From an uncultured Rhodopila sp. (GTDB lineage Bacteria > Pseudomonadota > Alphaproteobacteria > Acetobacterales > Acetobacteraceae): a stretch of 64,000 nt of DNA. Position numbers and translations under genes: made by a program. The stretch lies in the NCBI RefSeq assembly GCF_903944925.1, contig NZ_CAJATU010000155.1, positions 124,001 through 188,000 on the forward strand. Direction: 5' to 3'. The notes under the pieces were generated by a model. It saw nothing but the letters and a program-made list of their open reading frames with translations, was not told the DNA's origin and ran no database searches. Below, piece by piece: positions 34,078 through 43,750 of the stretch. The stretch's first letter is position 1. Each line of letters opens with the position of its first letter.

Positions 34078-36156
34078 TCACTCGGCCGCCAGCGCAACCT
34101 CGGCGGCTTCCTCACGCAACCAGACGGCGGTGTCGTGGAACACCGCTCCGCCGAACGGCGGCCCGGGATCGTCGCTGGTCAGGGCGTTGATGCCGATCCC
34201 TCCTTCGAAACATTCGCTCGGCCAGATGCTTTCCGCGACCAGCACGCCCGGTTGCTGGCCCGCCGCGATACGCACGTGCAGCACAACCTCTCCGCGGTCA
34301 TTGCCGAGCCGGATTTTCGATCCGTCCGTCAGGCCGAGGCGCGCCGCATCGTCGGGATGTAGCAGCACCGTCGGGCGTCCTTCCCGCCTGCGTCCCGATG
34401 CCATCTCGGAAAAGCTGGTATTGAGGAAACTGCGCGACGGTGCCGTCACCAGCCGGAACGGTTCCTTCGCGGTTGCGGCATCCACATTGTCCATGTGGTC
34501 CGGCAGGGCGGGCATGACGCCATTGCGGTCGCCCATCGCTTTCCAATCAGGTGCGAAATGGAAGCGCTGGTCAGCGGTCGGGAAGCCATCAAGGAAATGC
34601 CCGGCGCGGAACGGCGGTGCCGCATCGAACCAGCGTTGTTCGAGCAGCGTCGCGGCATCCGGATAGCCTGATGCCAGCAGCGTGGCATCGACCATTTCCA
34701 TCGCCGACATCTCGAACCCCCGATGCTGCGCCCCCAGCCGCCGTGCCAGTTCCCGCGCCACATCATGGTTCGATCGGCATTCCCCCGGTGGCTCTATCAG
34801 TTTGGGACCGATTTGAAGGTAGCTGTGGCCGCCAGCCTGGTAAAGATCATCATGCTCCATGAACATCGTTGCAGGCAAAACGATATCCGACCAGCGAGCC
34901 GTTTCGGTCAAGAACTGCTCATGCGTGACGACGAACAGGTCCTCGCGGCCGAAACCGCGCCGCACGCGGTTGCTGTCGGGACAGACCGTCAGCGGATTTT
35001 GGTTCTGGATCAGCATCGCGTGCACCTGCGGCCCGTCGCCGAGTTCGCTGCGGTCCCCGGTCAGCACGCTGCCGATACGGCTCATGTCCATCATGCGGAC
35101 CGTCGGGTCCAGCGCGTCGAGGCCCTCGATCAGCGTCTTGTCGATGCCGTAGATCCCGCGGTTGGACCACAGCGCGCCGCCGCCCTCGTGCTGCCAGGCG
35201 CCGGTGACGGTTGGCAAACAGGTCACGGCGTGCATCGCTGCGGAGCCGTTTCGGCTGCGCGTGAAACCGTAGCCGGCGCGGATGTAGCTTCGCTTCGTCT
35301 GTCCATACAGCGCGCCGAACGCCTCGATCTGCTCCACCGGAATGCCGGTGATCGCAGCGGCCCAGGCTGGATCGCGGGTGCGAAGATGCGCTTCCAGCGC
35401 CTCCGGACAATCCGCGTAGTCGCGCATATAGTCGCGATCTGCATAGCCGTCGCGGAACGCGATGTGCATGATCGCGCAAGCCAGCGCGGCGTCGGTTCCC
35501 GGCCTTGGCGCGATGTGCATGTCGGCCACCGCGGCTGTCGGCGTGCGGTATGGATCGATGACCGCCAGCTTTGCGCCGCGTTCCTTGCGCGCGCGCGACA
35601 CGTGGGTCATGACGTTGACCTGGGTGGACACCGGATTGCCGCCCCAGACGACGATCAGGTCAGAGCGCGCCATCTCGCGGGCATCGACTCCGCGGTTGGC
35701 GCCGATGCCGGCGAGCCAGCCGGCTTCCGGCAGGGACGTGCAGATCGTCATCTTCTGCCGCGAGTAGCGCATCACGTTGCGCAGCCGGTTGAGGCCGTCG
35801 CGCTGCACCAGGCCCATGGTGCCGGCGTAGTAGAATGGCCAGACCGCTTCGCTGCCGTGGCGGGCGGCGACATCCATAAAGCGCCCGGCGACGCGGTCCA
35901 TCGCTTCGTCCCAGGTGATGGATCGGAACTGGCCGGCGCCCTTGGGGCCGGTGCGAAGCAGCGGCTGGGTCAGGCGGTCCGGATGGTGGATGCGCTCGGC
36001 ATAGCGCGAAACTTTGTTGCAGATCACCCCGGCGGTGTAGCTGTTGTCGGCACCTCGGACTGCGCCGATGCGCTGGCCGTCGATGACTTCGACGGAGAGC
36101 GCGCAGGTGGAGGGGCAGTCGTGCGGGCAGACGGAGGATTTGGTGGCACGGGTCAT
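34078..36156 (-). CDS. Molybdopterin-dependent oxidoreductase (DMSO reductase superfamily)
   Basis: 692-residue catalytic subunit with an N-terminal 4Fe-4S site CPHDCPSTCAL...GVICNK, then the bis-MGD domains (ARSDLIVVWGGNPVSTQ, QNQNPLTVCPDSN, FLTETARWSDIVLPATMFME) and a C-terminal cofactor-binding beta-barrel (LHPDDAARLGLTDGSKIRLGNDRG). No Tat signal, so it is cytoplasmic. ATG at 36156; upstream codons in the open frame are spurious. No electron-transfer subunit or chaperone is adjacent. Substrate unknown; family members act on formate, nitrate, S-oxides or other oxyanions. Confidence 0.88.
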   Translation of the reverse strand: MTRATKSSVCPHDCPSTCALSVEVIDGQRIGAVRGADNSYTAGVICNKVSRYAERIHHPDRLTQPLLRTGPKGAGQFRSITWDEAMDRVAGRFMDVAARHGSEAVWPFYYAGTMGLVQRDGLNRLRNVMRYSRQKMTICTSLPEAGWLAGIGANRGVDAREMARSDLIVVWGGNPVSTQVNVMTHVSRARKERGAKLAVIDPYRTPTAAVADMHIAPRPGTDAALACAIMHIAFRDGYADRDYMRDYADCPEALEAHLRTRDPAWAAAITGIPVEQIEAFGALYGQTKRSYIRAGYGFTRSRNGSAAMHAVTCLPTVTGAWQHEGGGALWSNRGIYGIDKTLIEGLDALDPTVRMMDMSRIGSVLTGDRSELGDGPQVHAMLIQNQNPLTVCPDSNRVRRGFGREDLFVVTHEQFLTETARWSDIVLPATMFMEHDDLYQAGGHSYLQIGPKLIEPPGECRSNHDVARELARRLGAQHRGFEMSAMEMVDATLLASGYPDAATLLEQRWFDAAPPFRAGHFLDGFPTADQRFHFAPDWKAMGDRNGVMPALPDHMDNVDAATAKEPFRLVTAPSRSFLNTSFSEMASGRRREGRPTVLLHPDDAARLGLTDGSKIRLGNDRGEVVLHVRIAAGQQPGVLVAESIWPSECFEGGIGINALTSDDPGPPFGGAVFHDTAVWLREEAAEVALAAE

Positions 36157-36365
36157 GCGAGAGAGCTTAACCTGTACGCCGGCTCCATGAAACAGCCAAG
36201 CAACCGACCCGTCGCTTACGGCATCCAGCCCGCTGCTCTTTCCGGAGCTTGTCCGCAAAGTGTGAGCAGACCCGGGGTTGAGACCGGAGCCATCGGCCAA
36301 ATGACTGGCGGTTGTAGCGGTGCGGCGCTGACAGAGGCTATGAGTGCACCCGTCTGCGATCCGCC

Positions 36366-38984
36366 CTACGCAGTTTGCACCCCGCCGAGCAAGGTGTTCT
36401 CCAGTCCGTAAAGCCCGGTCACTGCACCGGACAACCAGCCGCCTGACCAAGTATGGGCATCTAAGGTTTGCGGCGCTAGCGTGTGAGAGACGCCATGCGC
36501 GGTCAGCAGAGCGTTGAAGTCCGTAATGTCTTGCTGGAACACATCGTAGCCGGAAATCCAGATACGATCCGCGGAGGTAAACGGTGCTTTCAGAGCATCA
36601 AGGAAACTACCGGTCAACTGATAGTTGCTCTGAAAATTCGCCTGCGTGCCATAATCATTGCTCGAGCTTGTACCGAAACTGTTGTAAGCTGCCATGTCCG
36701 CCGGGAAATCCCACGCCGCGGCAGCATTAAATACTCCCGGGTGCTTCAGCAGGAGATCGAGTGCACCGTAGCCGGACTTCGAGAAACCGACCAGCAAGTT
36801 CTTTTCGGTGCCGGTGGTGGCAAAAGTGCTGTCGACCCACGCAGGCAGGATAGTCGACATAAATGTCTCGTAGTTGATGGTCGGATTGAGAGGATTATTC
36901 GCATACCAGGGATCGATGGGGAAGATCGGCTCGATAATAGTTGCGTTATATTTATTTTCTACGTTGAGTTGGGCCATTTGATCAAGACCACTTCCATAGG
37001 TGGCTTGGGCGAGCCCTGGCTCCACCGGTAGCGCATAGAGGAAGCTATGCGTGTAGTTCGCCGAAGGATTGGTTGGTGTCAGCACGCGAACAGCGAACGG
37101 CTGCGATCCCGAGGTACCCCATGTCACATCATATATCTTGGCGCCGGTCGCATCGAGGCCCTCGTAGATAAAATGTGGCGTGTCCCCGACCCCGGTATTG
37201 CCCACGATCCCGATCGTTCCATCGCCATTCAAGTCTTGCTGGAAACTGGGCTCAAGCGATTCCAACGCGGTGCTCGATCCGGATGCCGTTGTAAATACAC
37301 TTGACAGGTAAGCGCCGGTGCTATCGGTGTCCCAGACGGTATATTGATCGGCCCCCGTCATCTTGAAGGCGACTTCGAACCCGGTCGCGGTCTTTTCCGC
37401 GCCAATCGGCGTCCATCCGCCGAATTGGCCGACCACAACGGGGGCACCACCGTAACTGAGAGTGACCGCCGTCCCACCATTGGGAGCAAGCAAATAGGTG
37501 TTGCCTTGCTGTTCCAGGCTGGTCGTTCCGAATGCCTCGATCACCTTTGGCGCGGTCCCTGCAGGTATACCGATCGTGCCATCGCCGTTCAGATCTTGCT
37601 GGAAACTGGGCTCCAGCGACTCCAATGCGGTGCTCGATCCGGAGGCCGTTGCAAATACACTTGATAGGTAAGCGCCGGTGCTATCGGTGTTCCAGACGGT
37701 ATACTGATCGGCCCCCGTCATCTTGAAGGCGACCTCGAACCCGGTCGCGGTCTTTTCCGCGCCAATCGGCGTCCATCCGCCGAATTGGCCAGCCACGACA
37801 GGCGCTCCACCATAGCTTAATTCGACCGCCGTCCCACCGATCGGGGTAAGAAAGTAATTGCTTCCCCGCTTGTCCAGGGTGGTTGTTCCGAATGCCTCGA
37901 TTACCGTGGGAGCGGTCCCGGCAGGAACCCCGATCGTGCCATCGCCATTCAGATCTTGCTGAAAACTGGGCTCAAGCGATTCCAAGGCGGTACTCGATCC
38001 GGATGCCGTGGCAATGACACTTGATAGATACGCACCGGTGCTATTGGTGGCCCAGACGGTATACTGATCGGCCCCCGTCATCTTGAAGGCGACCTCGAAC
38101 CCGGTCGCGGTCTTTTCCGCCCCAATCGGTGTCCATCCGCCGAATTGGCCGACCACAACGGGGGCACCGCCGTAACTGAGAGTGACCGCCGTCCCACCAT
38201 TGGGAGCAAGCAAATAGGTGTTGCCTTGCTGTTCCAGGCTGGTCGTTCCGAATGCCTCGATCACGGTGGGCGCGGGTCCGGCAGGAACCCCGATCGTGCC
38301 ATCGCCATTCAGATCTTGCTGAAAACTGGTCTCAAGCGACTCCAACGCGGTGCTCGATCCGGAGGCCGTTGCAAATACACTTGATAGGTAAGCGCCGGTG
38401 CTATCGGTGTTCCAGACGGTATACTGATCGGCCCCGGCCATCTTGAAGGCGACCTCGAACCCGGTCGCGGTCTTTTCCGCGCCAATCGGCGTCCATCCGC
38501 CGAATTGGCCGACCACAACGGGGGCACCGCCGTAACTGAGAGTTACCGCCGTCCCACCATTGGGAGCAAGCAAATAGGTGTTGCCTTGCTGTTCCAGGCT
38601 GGTCGTTCCGAATGCCTCGATCACGGTGGGCGCGGGTCCGGCAGGAACCCCGATCGTGCCATCGCCATTCAGATCTTGCTGAAAGCTAGGCTCAAGCGAC
38701 TCCAATGCTGTGCTTGATCCGGAGGCCGTTGTAAATACACTTGATAGGTAAGCGCCGGTGCTATCGGTGTTCCAGACGGTATACTGATCGGCCCCCGTCA
38801 TCTTGAAGGCGACCTCGAACCCGGTCGCGGTCTTTTCAGCGCCAATCGGCGTCCATCCGCCAAATTGGCCGACCACAACGGGGGCACCGCGGTAGCTAAG
38901 CGTGACCGCCGTCCCGCCGATCGGCGTCATGATGTAGTTGTTGCCCTGTTGATCGAGACTAGTATTTCCGAACGCCTCAATCAT
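36366..38984 (-). CDS. Five tandem W_rich_C-type repeats fused to an esterase domain
   Basis: 872 residues, no signal peptide. Residues 1-about 600 are five copies of a 120-residue unit: IEAFG.TSL, AVTLSYGGAPVVVGQFGGW, TPIGAEKTATGFEVAFK, GADQYTVWNTDSTGAYLSS, ending FQQDLNGDGTIG. The unit resembles the Trp-rich Synechocystis C-terminal domain (W_rich_C); the DLNGDGTIG end is a Ca2+-loop-like motif. The C-terminal ~270 residues are an alpha/beta hydrolase of the esterase-D type with nucleophile motif GFSKSGYGAL and a candidate catalytic His in LDAHTW. ATG 38984 has a GGAG RBS 8 bases ahead. Probably an exported surface or extracellular enzyme; substrate unknown. Confidence 0.8.
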   Translation of the reverse strand: MIEAFGNTSLDQQGNNYIMTPIGGTAVTLSYRGAPVVVGQFGGWTPIGAEKTATGFEVAFKMTGADQYTVWNTDSTGAYLSSVFTTASGSSTALESLEPSFQQDLNGDGTIGVPAGPAPTVIEAFGTTSLEQQGNTYLLAPNGGTAVTLSYGGAPVVVGQFGGWTPIGAEKTATGFEVAFKMAGADQYTVWNTDSTGAYLSSVFATASGSSTALESLETSFQQDLNGDGTIGVPAGPAPTVIEAFGTTSLEQQGNTYLLAPNGGTAVTLSYGGAPVVVGQFGGWTPIGAEKTATGFEVAFKMTGADQYTVWATNSTGAYLSSVIATASGSSTALESLEPSFQQDLNGDGTIGVPAGTAPTVIEAFGTTTLDKRGSNYFLTPIGGTAVELSYGGAPVVAGQFGGWTPIGAEKTATGFEVAFKMTGADQYTVWNTDSTGAYLSSVFATASGSSTALESLEPSFQQDLNGDGTIGIPAGTAPKVIEAFGTTSLEQQGNTYLLAPNGGTAVTLSYGGAPVVVGQFGGWTPIGAEKTATGFEVAFKMTGADQYTVWDTDSTGAYLSSVFTTASGSSTALESLEPSFQQDLNGDGTIGIVGNTGVGDTPHFIYEGLDATGAKIYDVTWGTSGSQPFAVRVLTPTNPSANYTHSFLYALPVEPGLAQATYGSGLDQMAQLNVENKYNATIIEPIFPIDPWYANNPLNPTINYETFMSTILPAWVDSTFATTGTEKNLLVGFSKSGYGALDLLLKHPGVFNAAAAWDFPADMAAYNSFGTSSSNDYGTQANFQSNYQLTGSFLDALKAPFTSADRIWISGYDVFQQDITDFNALLTAHGVSHTLAPQTLDAHTWSGGWLSGAVTGLYGLENTLLGGVQTA
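37204..38984. repeat. Tandem repeat, five units of exactly 360 bp
   Basis: The sequence ATCGT(T/G)CCATCGCC(A/G)TTCA recurs at 37207, 37567, 37927, 38287 and 38647, a strict 360-bp period in frame with the repeat-esterase gene. Units 2, 4 and 5 are nearly identical over long stretches, including silent sites, which points to recent duplication or gene conversion. The unit nearest the start codon and the third unit are the most diverged. Confidence 0.95.
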
Positions 38985-39590
38985 GGCGAACACTCCGCGG
39001 TTCGAAGTCGACTCTGCATATTCTTGAAGGGCAAAGCCCGGCTAGCCAACTCAGCCAAAATTGTTCTTTAGTCCGCCATCTACCTTTTGGCGCTTATCCA
39101 AAATAGTTAGTTTACCTTCGTCTAATTCGATCAAATCACGCTCCCGGTCGGCTGTGCCGGCAGATTCGGGGTTTGACGTAAGCCTGCATTCCCGAATCGA
39201 TGGGCCTCCACCACACTTGCGTCTGATGCAGATGCGAGCGCAGCACCACCGGGCGAGCGCAACTTCGAAAACGCAAGTGTGAATGCGGGGTGTATTATCA
39301 AGGTGCTGGGGTGGCGGGCGCGGCACCAGCACGTGATGTTGGCGTTTAGTTTCGTTGCTCTGCAACAGGTCGCTGAACGATCCGGGTTGACGCTACTGAC
39401 ACCGTCCGACATCGTCGAGAAGGACGCCGGTGACGAGCCATCGAGCCTCGGTTCCCTACGCACCGCAAGGAGGCGATGACTTAGTCCCGGCCGACACCCG
39501 GGAACAGTCGCTGCATTCGACGGTGCCCCCAGACGTATGGCCCGGCTTGTCCTGGCCTTGAGGGAGGTGCGGAAAACCTCAGGCACTGCT
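38985..39590. other. Intergenic region with a small inverted repeat
   Basis: No convincing gene in 606 bp. An AT-rich stretch about 39050-39135 lies upstream of the minus-strand repeat-esterase and may hold its promoter. An 11-bp inverted repeat, CACACTTGCGT (39212-39222) and ACGCAAGTGTG (39271-39281), encloses 48 bp. A plus-strand frame from 39279 has weak resemblance to a transposase C-terminus but I could not support it. Confidence 0.45.
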
Positions 39591-40553
39591 TCAAATAAAG
39601 GTCTCCACGATATCCTGGTGCAGCCCGCCGATCTCCCGCTGAACAAAATCGAGAAAAGGCGACAGGTCCCGCGACGCCAACTCCGTCACGTTCTGATACG
39701 TCATCGTGGCATTCAACTGGTCCAGCCGCTCCAGCGCCGCCGACATCCCGCGTAGCCCATAGCTGGTCCGCAACTGCGTCAGATGCCGCTCCACCCGCCC
39801 CAAATTCAGCCCGACCGACCGTGGAAACGCCCGGTTCGCCAGCAGGAAGCATGCGACCTCCTGCGGATGATACCCGTTCGGATGCTCCCGCCGATACGCG
39901 TGATACCCCGCCGCCGCGCGCAGCAGTGCGTTCCACTGGCCTGCATCGATATTGTCGCTCGCATCCTCCCGCGGCACCAGCGAGTGGAACCGCGTATCGA
40001 GCAACCGCGTGGTCTGGTCCGCCCGCTCCAGATACCGGCCGATCATATAGAAATGCCAGGCCTGGTCGCGGTAGAAGGTGCCCTCGGTGATGCCGGTATG
40101 CGACTGCGCGCCGTCCTTCAGCATGTTGCAGACGGCGGTGAAATGCTCCGGCACGATCGACGCCGCGTCCAGCGCCCTGATGTGTCCGTAAAATACGTTG
40201 ATCTGCAGCCACATCTCAGTCGAGATCAGTGCCCGCAACGTTCGTGCATTCTCCCGCGCGGCGATGATGAACGACTGGACGGAGGTCTCGTTCGTCGTAT
40301 CAAGCAGGTAGAACTCGCCCACGGTCCGCTGCGTCGCGATCTGGTGGCGCTTGTGGAACTCGACCAGGTCGCCGTTGATCCGCGGCACCGACAGCCAGTT
40401 GCGCGAATCGTCGGCGTCGCGAGCGAAGGTGTTGGTGACGTCCAGGATGCGGGCGAGGTTCTCGATCCGCTCCATATACCGCGCAAGCCAGATGGTGCCC
40501 TCGGCATGGCGGGCGATCAGGTAAGCGGTGTGCCGGTTCGGGTTGATGTCCAT
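39591..40553 (-). CDS. Alpha-E domain protein
   Basis: 320-residue helical protein of the 'alpha-E' family (DUF403-like), found almost always beside circularly permuted ATP-grasp proteins and thought to act with them in an uncharacterised peptide-ligation pathway. Opens with YLIARHAEGTIWLARYMERIENLARILDVTN and contains the later RYLERADQTTRLLDTRF copy of the same helical pattern. ATG 40553 overlaps the ATP-grasp stop (TAATG). The third usual partner, a transglutaminase-like protease, is not present on either side. Confidence 0.92.
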   Translation of the reverse strand: MDINPNRHTAYLIARHAEGTIWLARYMERIENLARILDVTNTFARDADDSRNWLSVPRINGDLVEFHKRHQIATQRTVGEFYLLDTTNETSVQSFIIAARENARTLRALISTEMWLQINVFYGHIRALDAASIVPEHFTAVCNMLKDGAQSHTGITEGTFYRDQAWHFYMIGRYLERADQTTRLLDTRFHSLVPREDASDNIDAGQWNALLRAAAGYHAYRREHPNGYHPQEVACFLLANRAFPRSVGLNLGRVERHLTQLRTSYGLRGMSAALERLDQLNATMTYQNVTELASRDLSPFLDFVQREIGGLHQDIVETFI

Positions 40554-42064
40554 TATGCGAGCACCCAGGTATCCTTGGTTCCCCCGCCCTGGGAGGAATT
40601 GACCACCAGCGTCCCCTGCTTCAGAGCGACCCGGGTCAAGCCGCCAGGCAGAACCCAGGTCTCTTTCCCGGTGACCGCGAATGGCCGCAGATCGATGTGG
40701 CGGGGCCGCACGCCGTCGTCGCACAGCGTCGGCGACACCGACAGCTTCAGCGTAGGCTGGCTTATATAATTAGACGGGTCCGCCTTCAGCAGCACCCGGA
40801 AATCCTCAAGCTGCTGCTTGGAAGCGTGCGGGCCTATCAGAATGCCATAGCCGCCGGATTCCGCGACCGGCTTGGTCACCAGTTCCGCCAGATGGTCCAG
40901 CGTATAGGCCAGCGACTCCGGTTCCGCGCAGATCCGCGTCTCCACGTTCTTCAGGATCGGCTCTTCCGAAAGGTAGTAGCGGATGATGCGCGGCATATAC
41001 GCATAAATCGCCTTGTCGTCGGCGACACCGGTGCCGACAGCGTTGGCGATCGCCACTGTGCCATGCCGCCAGCAGTCGATCAGGCCGCGCACGCCCAGCA
41101 TGCTGTCGGGATTGAACGCATCCGGATCAAGGAAGTCGTCGCCGATGCGGCGATAGATCGTATGCACCGCGGCGAGGCCGGCGGTCGTACGCATCCAGAC
41201 CTTGCCGCCTTCGACGGTCAGGTCGCGGCCCTCCACCAGGGGCACGCCCATCTCGCGCGCCAGGAAGACGTGCTCGAAATAGGCGGAGTTGAAGATGCCG
41301 GGCGACAGCACCACCACCTGCGGGTCGCTGACGGCGGCCGGCGCGATCTCCGCCATCGCGTTGTGCAGGCGCAGGCCGTACTCCTCGACACCGCGGACGC
41401 GCAGCCCGGTCATCAGGTCGGACATCACCCGAAGGCTCATGTGCCGGTTCTCGACGACATAGGCGACGCCGGACGGGGTGCGGGCGTTGTCCTCCAGCAC
41501 CCGGAATTCGCCGGTTTCGTCGCGCACGATGTCGGTGCCGCAGACATGCACATACGTGTTGTACGGGACGTTGAAGCCGACCATCGCCTCGCAGTAGCCG
41601 GCGTTCTTCAGCACCAGCGCTTCAGGAACGATCTTGTCGGCGAGAATCTTGCGCTCGTGGTAGATGTCGCGCAGAAACATGTTCAGCGCCCGGACGCGCT
41701 GGACGACACCGGTTTCGATCTGGTTCCACTCCGATGGCGTGATCACCCGGGGGATCAGGTCGAATGGCAGGATGCGGTCGATCGCCGTGGCATCGGAGTA
41801 GACGGTGAAGGTGATACCGCGTTCGAGCAGGTCGCGTTCGGCATCCGCCGCCCGCTGCCGCAAAGAGCTTATCGGCAGAGCTGCCAGCCGAGACAGCAAC
41901 AGCGTCAGGGTAGGGTGCTGCGGCTGCCCGGGTCTCAGCATCTCACAGAAGAATGAGTTCGGATCGTAGCCCTGCATCGTCCCGTGCGGCTGCAACTGGC
42001 TCTGACTTTGCGACTGGCTCGCTGCACCCACCGGCATCCGTGTCTCCGTTCTGCGATACGTCAT
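40553..42064 (-). CDS. Circularly permuted ATP-grasp protein
   Basis: About 503 residues. ATP-grasp-type ligase fold with permuted order; family landmarks include PFDLIPRVITPSEWNQIE, FLRDIYHERKILADKIVP, RTPSGVAYVVENRHMS, LRVMSDLM and GVRGLIDCWRHGTVAIANAVGTGVADDKA. Predicted to form an amide bond using ATP, partner unknown. N-terminus is Gln/Ser-rich and the start is uncertain: ATG 42064, 42037, or 41977 (MQGYDPNSFF), the last matching family N-termini best. Translationally coupled to the alpha-E gene. Confidence 0.9.
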   Translation of the reverse strand: MTYRRTETRMPVGAASQSQSQSQLQPHGTMQGYDPNSFFCEMLRPGQPQHPTLTLLLSRLAALPISSLRQRAADAERDLLERGITFTVYSDATAIDRILPFDLIPRVITPSEWNQIETGVVQRVRALNMFLRDIYHERKILADKIVPEALVLKNAGYCEAMVGFNVPYNTYVHVCGTDIVRDETGEFRVLEDNARTPSGVAYVVENRHMSLRVMSDLMTGLRVRGVEEYGLRLHNAMAEIAPAAVSDPQVVVLSPGIFNSAYFEHVFLAREMGVPLVEGRDLTVEGGKVWMRTTAGLAAVHTIYRRIGDDFLDPDAFNPDSMLGVRGLIDCWRHGTVAIANAVGTGVADDKAIYAYMPRIIRYYLSEEPILKNVETRICAEPESLAYTLDHLAELVTKPVAESGGYGILIGPHASKQQLEDFRVLLKADPSNYISQPTLKLSVSPTLCDDGVRPRHIDLRPFAVTGKETWVLPGGLTRVALKQGTLVVNSSQGGGTKDTWVLA

Positions 42065-42278
42065 GATAAACAAAACGGCTTGCCCGGGAAGGCATTTTCG
42101 GCGCGCGGGTTGGTATGGAGACGAAACCGATGCCGGGCGCGGGCAACGCGGGACACCCCACCAGGCGCGGCGGCGGTCTAACGCTCCTGTGATCGCAGGA
42201 AACCGTGTCCAAATCGCGACGAACTACCATTTTCCGGCGTGAGGCGTTCATGATCAATGTGAATGCAGGAGGGCAGCT

Positions 42279-42575
42279 ATGAACACATCAGGTGCCACGA
42301 TCTTCGCCGCGCTTGCGCTGTTGACCGTTATTCCCGCCCGGGCCCAGACCAAACCCGCCCCCGGGGCCGGGCCGACCTTTGCGGGTCAGTCCGTGACGTC
42401 GGAAATCCAAGGTCGCACACCGGCGACACAGCCGCGGCCGATAGCGACGATCGGGAACGTCAATGTCGGCATCTGGGCGCCGGTGCCGCTGCCCTACAAC
42501 GCTGGCAACAACCGCAACCTCGCCTCGAACCCGGTTGGTGGCGAAGGCGTTGCGCCAGCGCATTCCGGCTTTTGA
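42279..42575 (+). CDS. Small secreted protein of unknown function
   Basis: 98 residues with a strong RBS (GGAGGGCAGCT before the ATG) and a clear signal peptide, MNTSGATIFAALALLTVIPARA, cleaved near ARA-QT. The mature part is short, rich in Pro, Gly and Asn, with no Cys and no motif I recognise. Probably periplasmic. It lies between the divergent ATP-grasp gene and thyX; no functional link is evident. Confidence 0.7.
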   Translation: MNTSGATIFAALALLTVIPARAQTKPAPGAGPTFAGQSVTSEIQGRTPATQPRPIATIGNVNVGIWAPVPLPYNAGNNRNLASNPVGGEGVAPAHSGF

Positions 42576-42662
42576 TGACTGACGGGGCGGCCGGTCAGAC
42601 AACCCTTTCTACGACCCGGCGCGAAGCTGTATGGACGCCTCACCGGTTCCGGAGAGGCTCGC

Positions 42663-43598
42663 ATGTCCGACGATTTGCACGCATTGGCGCGGGACGCCGA
42701 AATTGAAGACGCGCGGAGCCAGACCTCCGCCACGCTGCGCCCCACTGTGCCGGGGTTGGAGGATATCCTCCATCGTCCCTTCCCGGTCCTCGACCACGGC
42801 TTCATCCGCGTGATCGATTACATGGGCGATGACAGCGCGATCGTGCAGGCGGCCCGCGTATCCTACGGCCGCGGCACGAAGCGGGTGCAGGAGGATGCCG
42901 GCCTGATCCGCTACCTGATGCGCCACCGCCACACCACGCCGTTCGAGATGTGCGAGATCAAGTTCCACGTCAAACTGCCGATTTTCGTGGCCCGGCAGTG
43001 GATCCGCCACCGCACCGCCAGCGTGAACGAATACTCCGCGCGATACTCGATCCTGGACAAGGAGTTCTACGTTCCATCGCCTGAAAACCTCGCCGCTCAG
43101 TCGTCGATCAACCGGCAGGGCCGGGGGGATGTGCTGGATGGCGACGAGGCGGCCGACGTGCTGAATCTGCTGCGCTCGGATGCCGACCGCTGTTACGCGC
43201 ACTACGCCAGCATGCTGAACGAGGGCGACTCAGCCGATCCCGGGCGGCGCGGATTGGCGCGGGAACTGGCCCGGATGAACCTCACGCTGAATACCTATAC
43301 GCAGTGGTACTGGAAAACCAACCTCCACAACCTGTTCCACTTCCTCTCGCTGCGGGCCGACTCGCATGCCCAGTATGAGATCAGGGTCTACGCCGAGATC
43401 ATGCTGCGGATGACCGAAGCCTGGGTGCCGATCGCCTGCGCTGCCTTTCGCGACTATCGGCTGGGCGCGGTGACGTTGTCGGCTCAAATGGTGCACGTCA
43501 TAAAGCGCATGCTGGCCGGGGAGGCTGTGACGATGGAGACCAGCGGGCTAAACCGGCGCGAATGGGTGGAGTTCGCAGCGCAATTCCGCCCGGAATAA
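42663..43598 (+). CDS. thyX: FAD-dependent thymidylate synthase
   Basis: Makes dTMP from dUMP using methylenetetrahydrofolate and NADPH with FAD. The ThyX signature [15 protein letters not shown] is intact, preceded by [19 protein letters not shown] and followed by the substrate-binding Ser/Arg region. 311 residues, with a ~35-residue N-terminal extension relative to short ThyX. Its presence suggests the organism may lack thyA, which cannot be checked here. Confidence 0.97.
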   Translation: MSDDLHALARDAEIEDARSQTSATLRPTVPGLEDILHRPFPVLDHGFIRVIDYMGDDSAIVQAARVSYGRGTKRVQEDAGLIRYLMRHRHTTPFEMCEIKFHVKLPIFVARQWIRHRTASVNEYSARYSILDKEFYVPSPENLAAQSSINRQGRGDVLDGDEAADVLNLLRSDADRCYAHYASMLNEGDSADPGRRGLARELARMNLTLNTYTQWYWKTNLHNLFHFLSLRADSHAQYEIRVYAEIMLRMTEAWVPIACAAFRDYRLGAVTLSAQMVHVIKRMLAGEAVTMETSGLNRREWVEFAAQFRPE

Positions 43599-43750
43599 GC
43601 GCTGGCGCGGCCCATAACAGTTGAGGCAGCTCGCAGCGCAGACGCCGAATACAGGCTTACGGGTTGCTTGCTCCCGTGTGGCCACCACGGTAAGGGACGC
43701 AGCGCCCGAACCGTCCTCTCCGCGGAACAGCCGGCAATGAGGTCATTTAT

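Noticed and set aside
33980-34079. Inverted repeat AATACCAGCC / GGCTGGTAT around 80 bp
   Set aside because: Arms of about 9 bases at this spacing are expected by chance; no T-run and one arm reaches the oxidoreductase stop codon.
34723-36411. 562-residue plus-strand ORF
   Set aside because: Antisense shadow of the molybdopterin oxidoreductase.
37204-38984. Regular repeats considered as a CRISPR-like array
   Set aside because: Period is 360 bp, in frame and coding; no short repeats with unique spacers.
39279-39479. Possible transposase C-terminus on plus strand (GWRARHQHVMLAF)
   Set aside because: Only a short resemblance to GW..HHH-type transposase ends, no upstream domain, no inverted repeats bounding it.
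39131-39646. 171-residue minus-strand ORF
   Set aside because: Low-complexity Ser/Arg/Ala shadow pattern overlapping the alpha-E gene end; no start context or motif.
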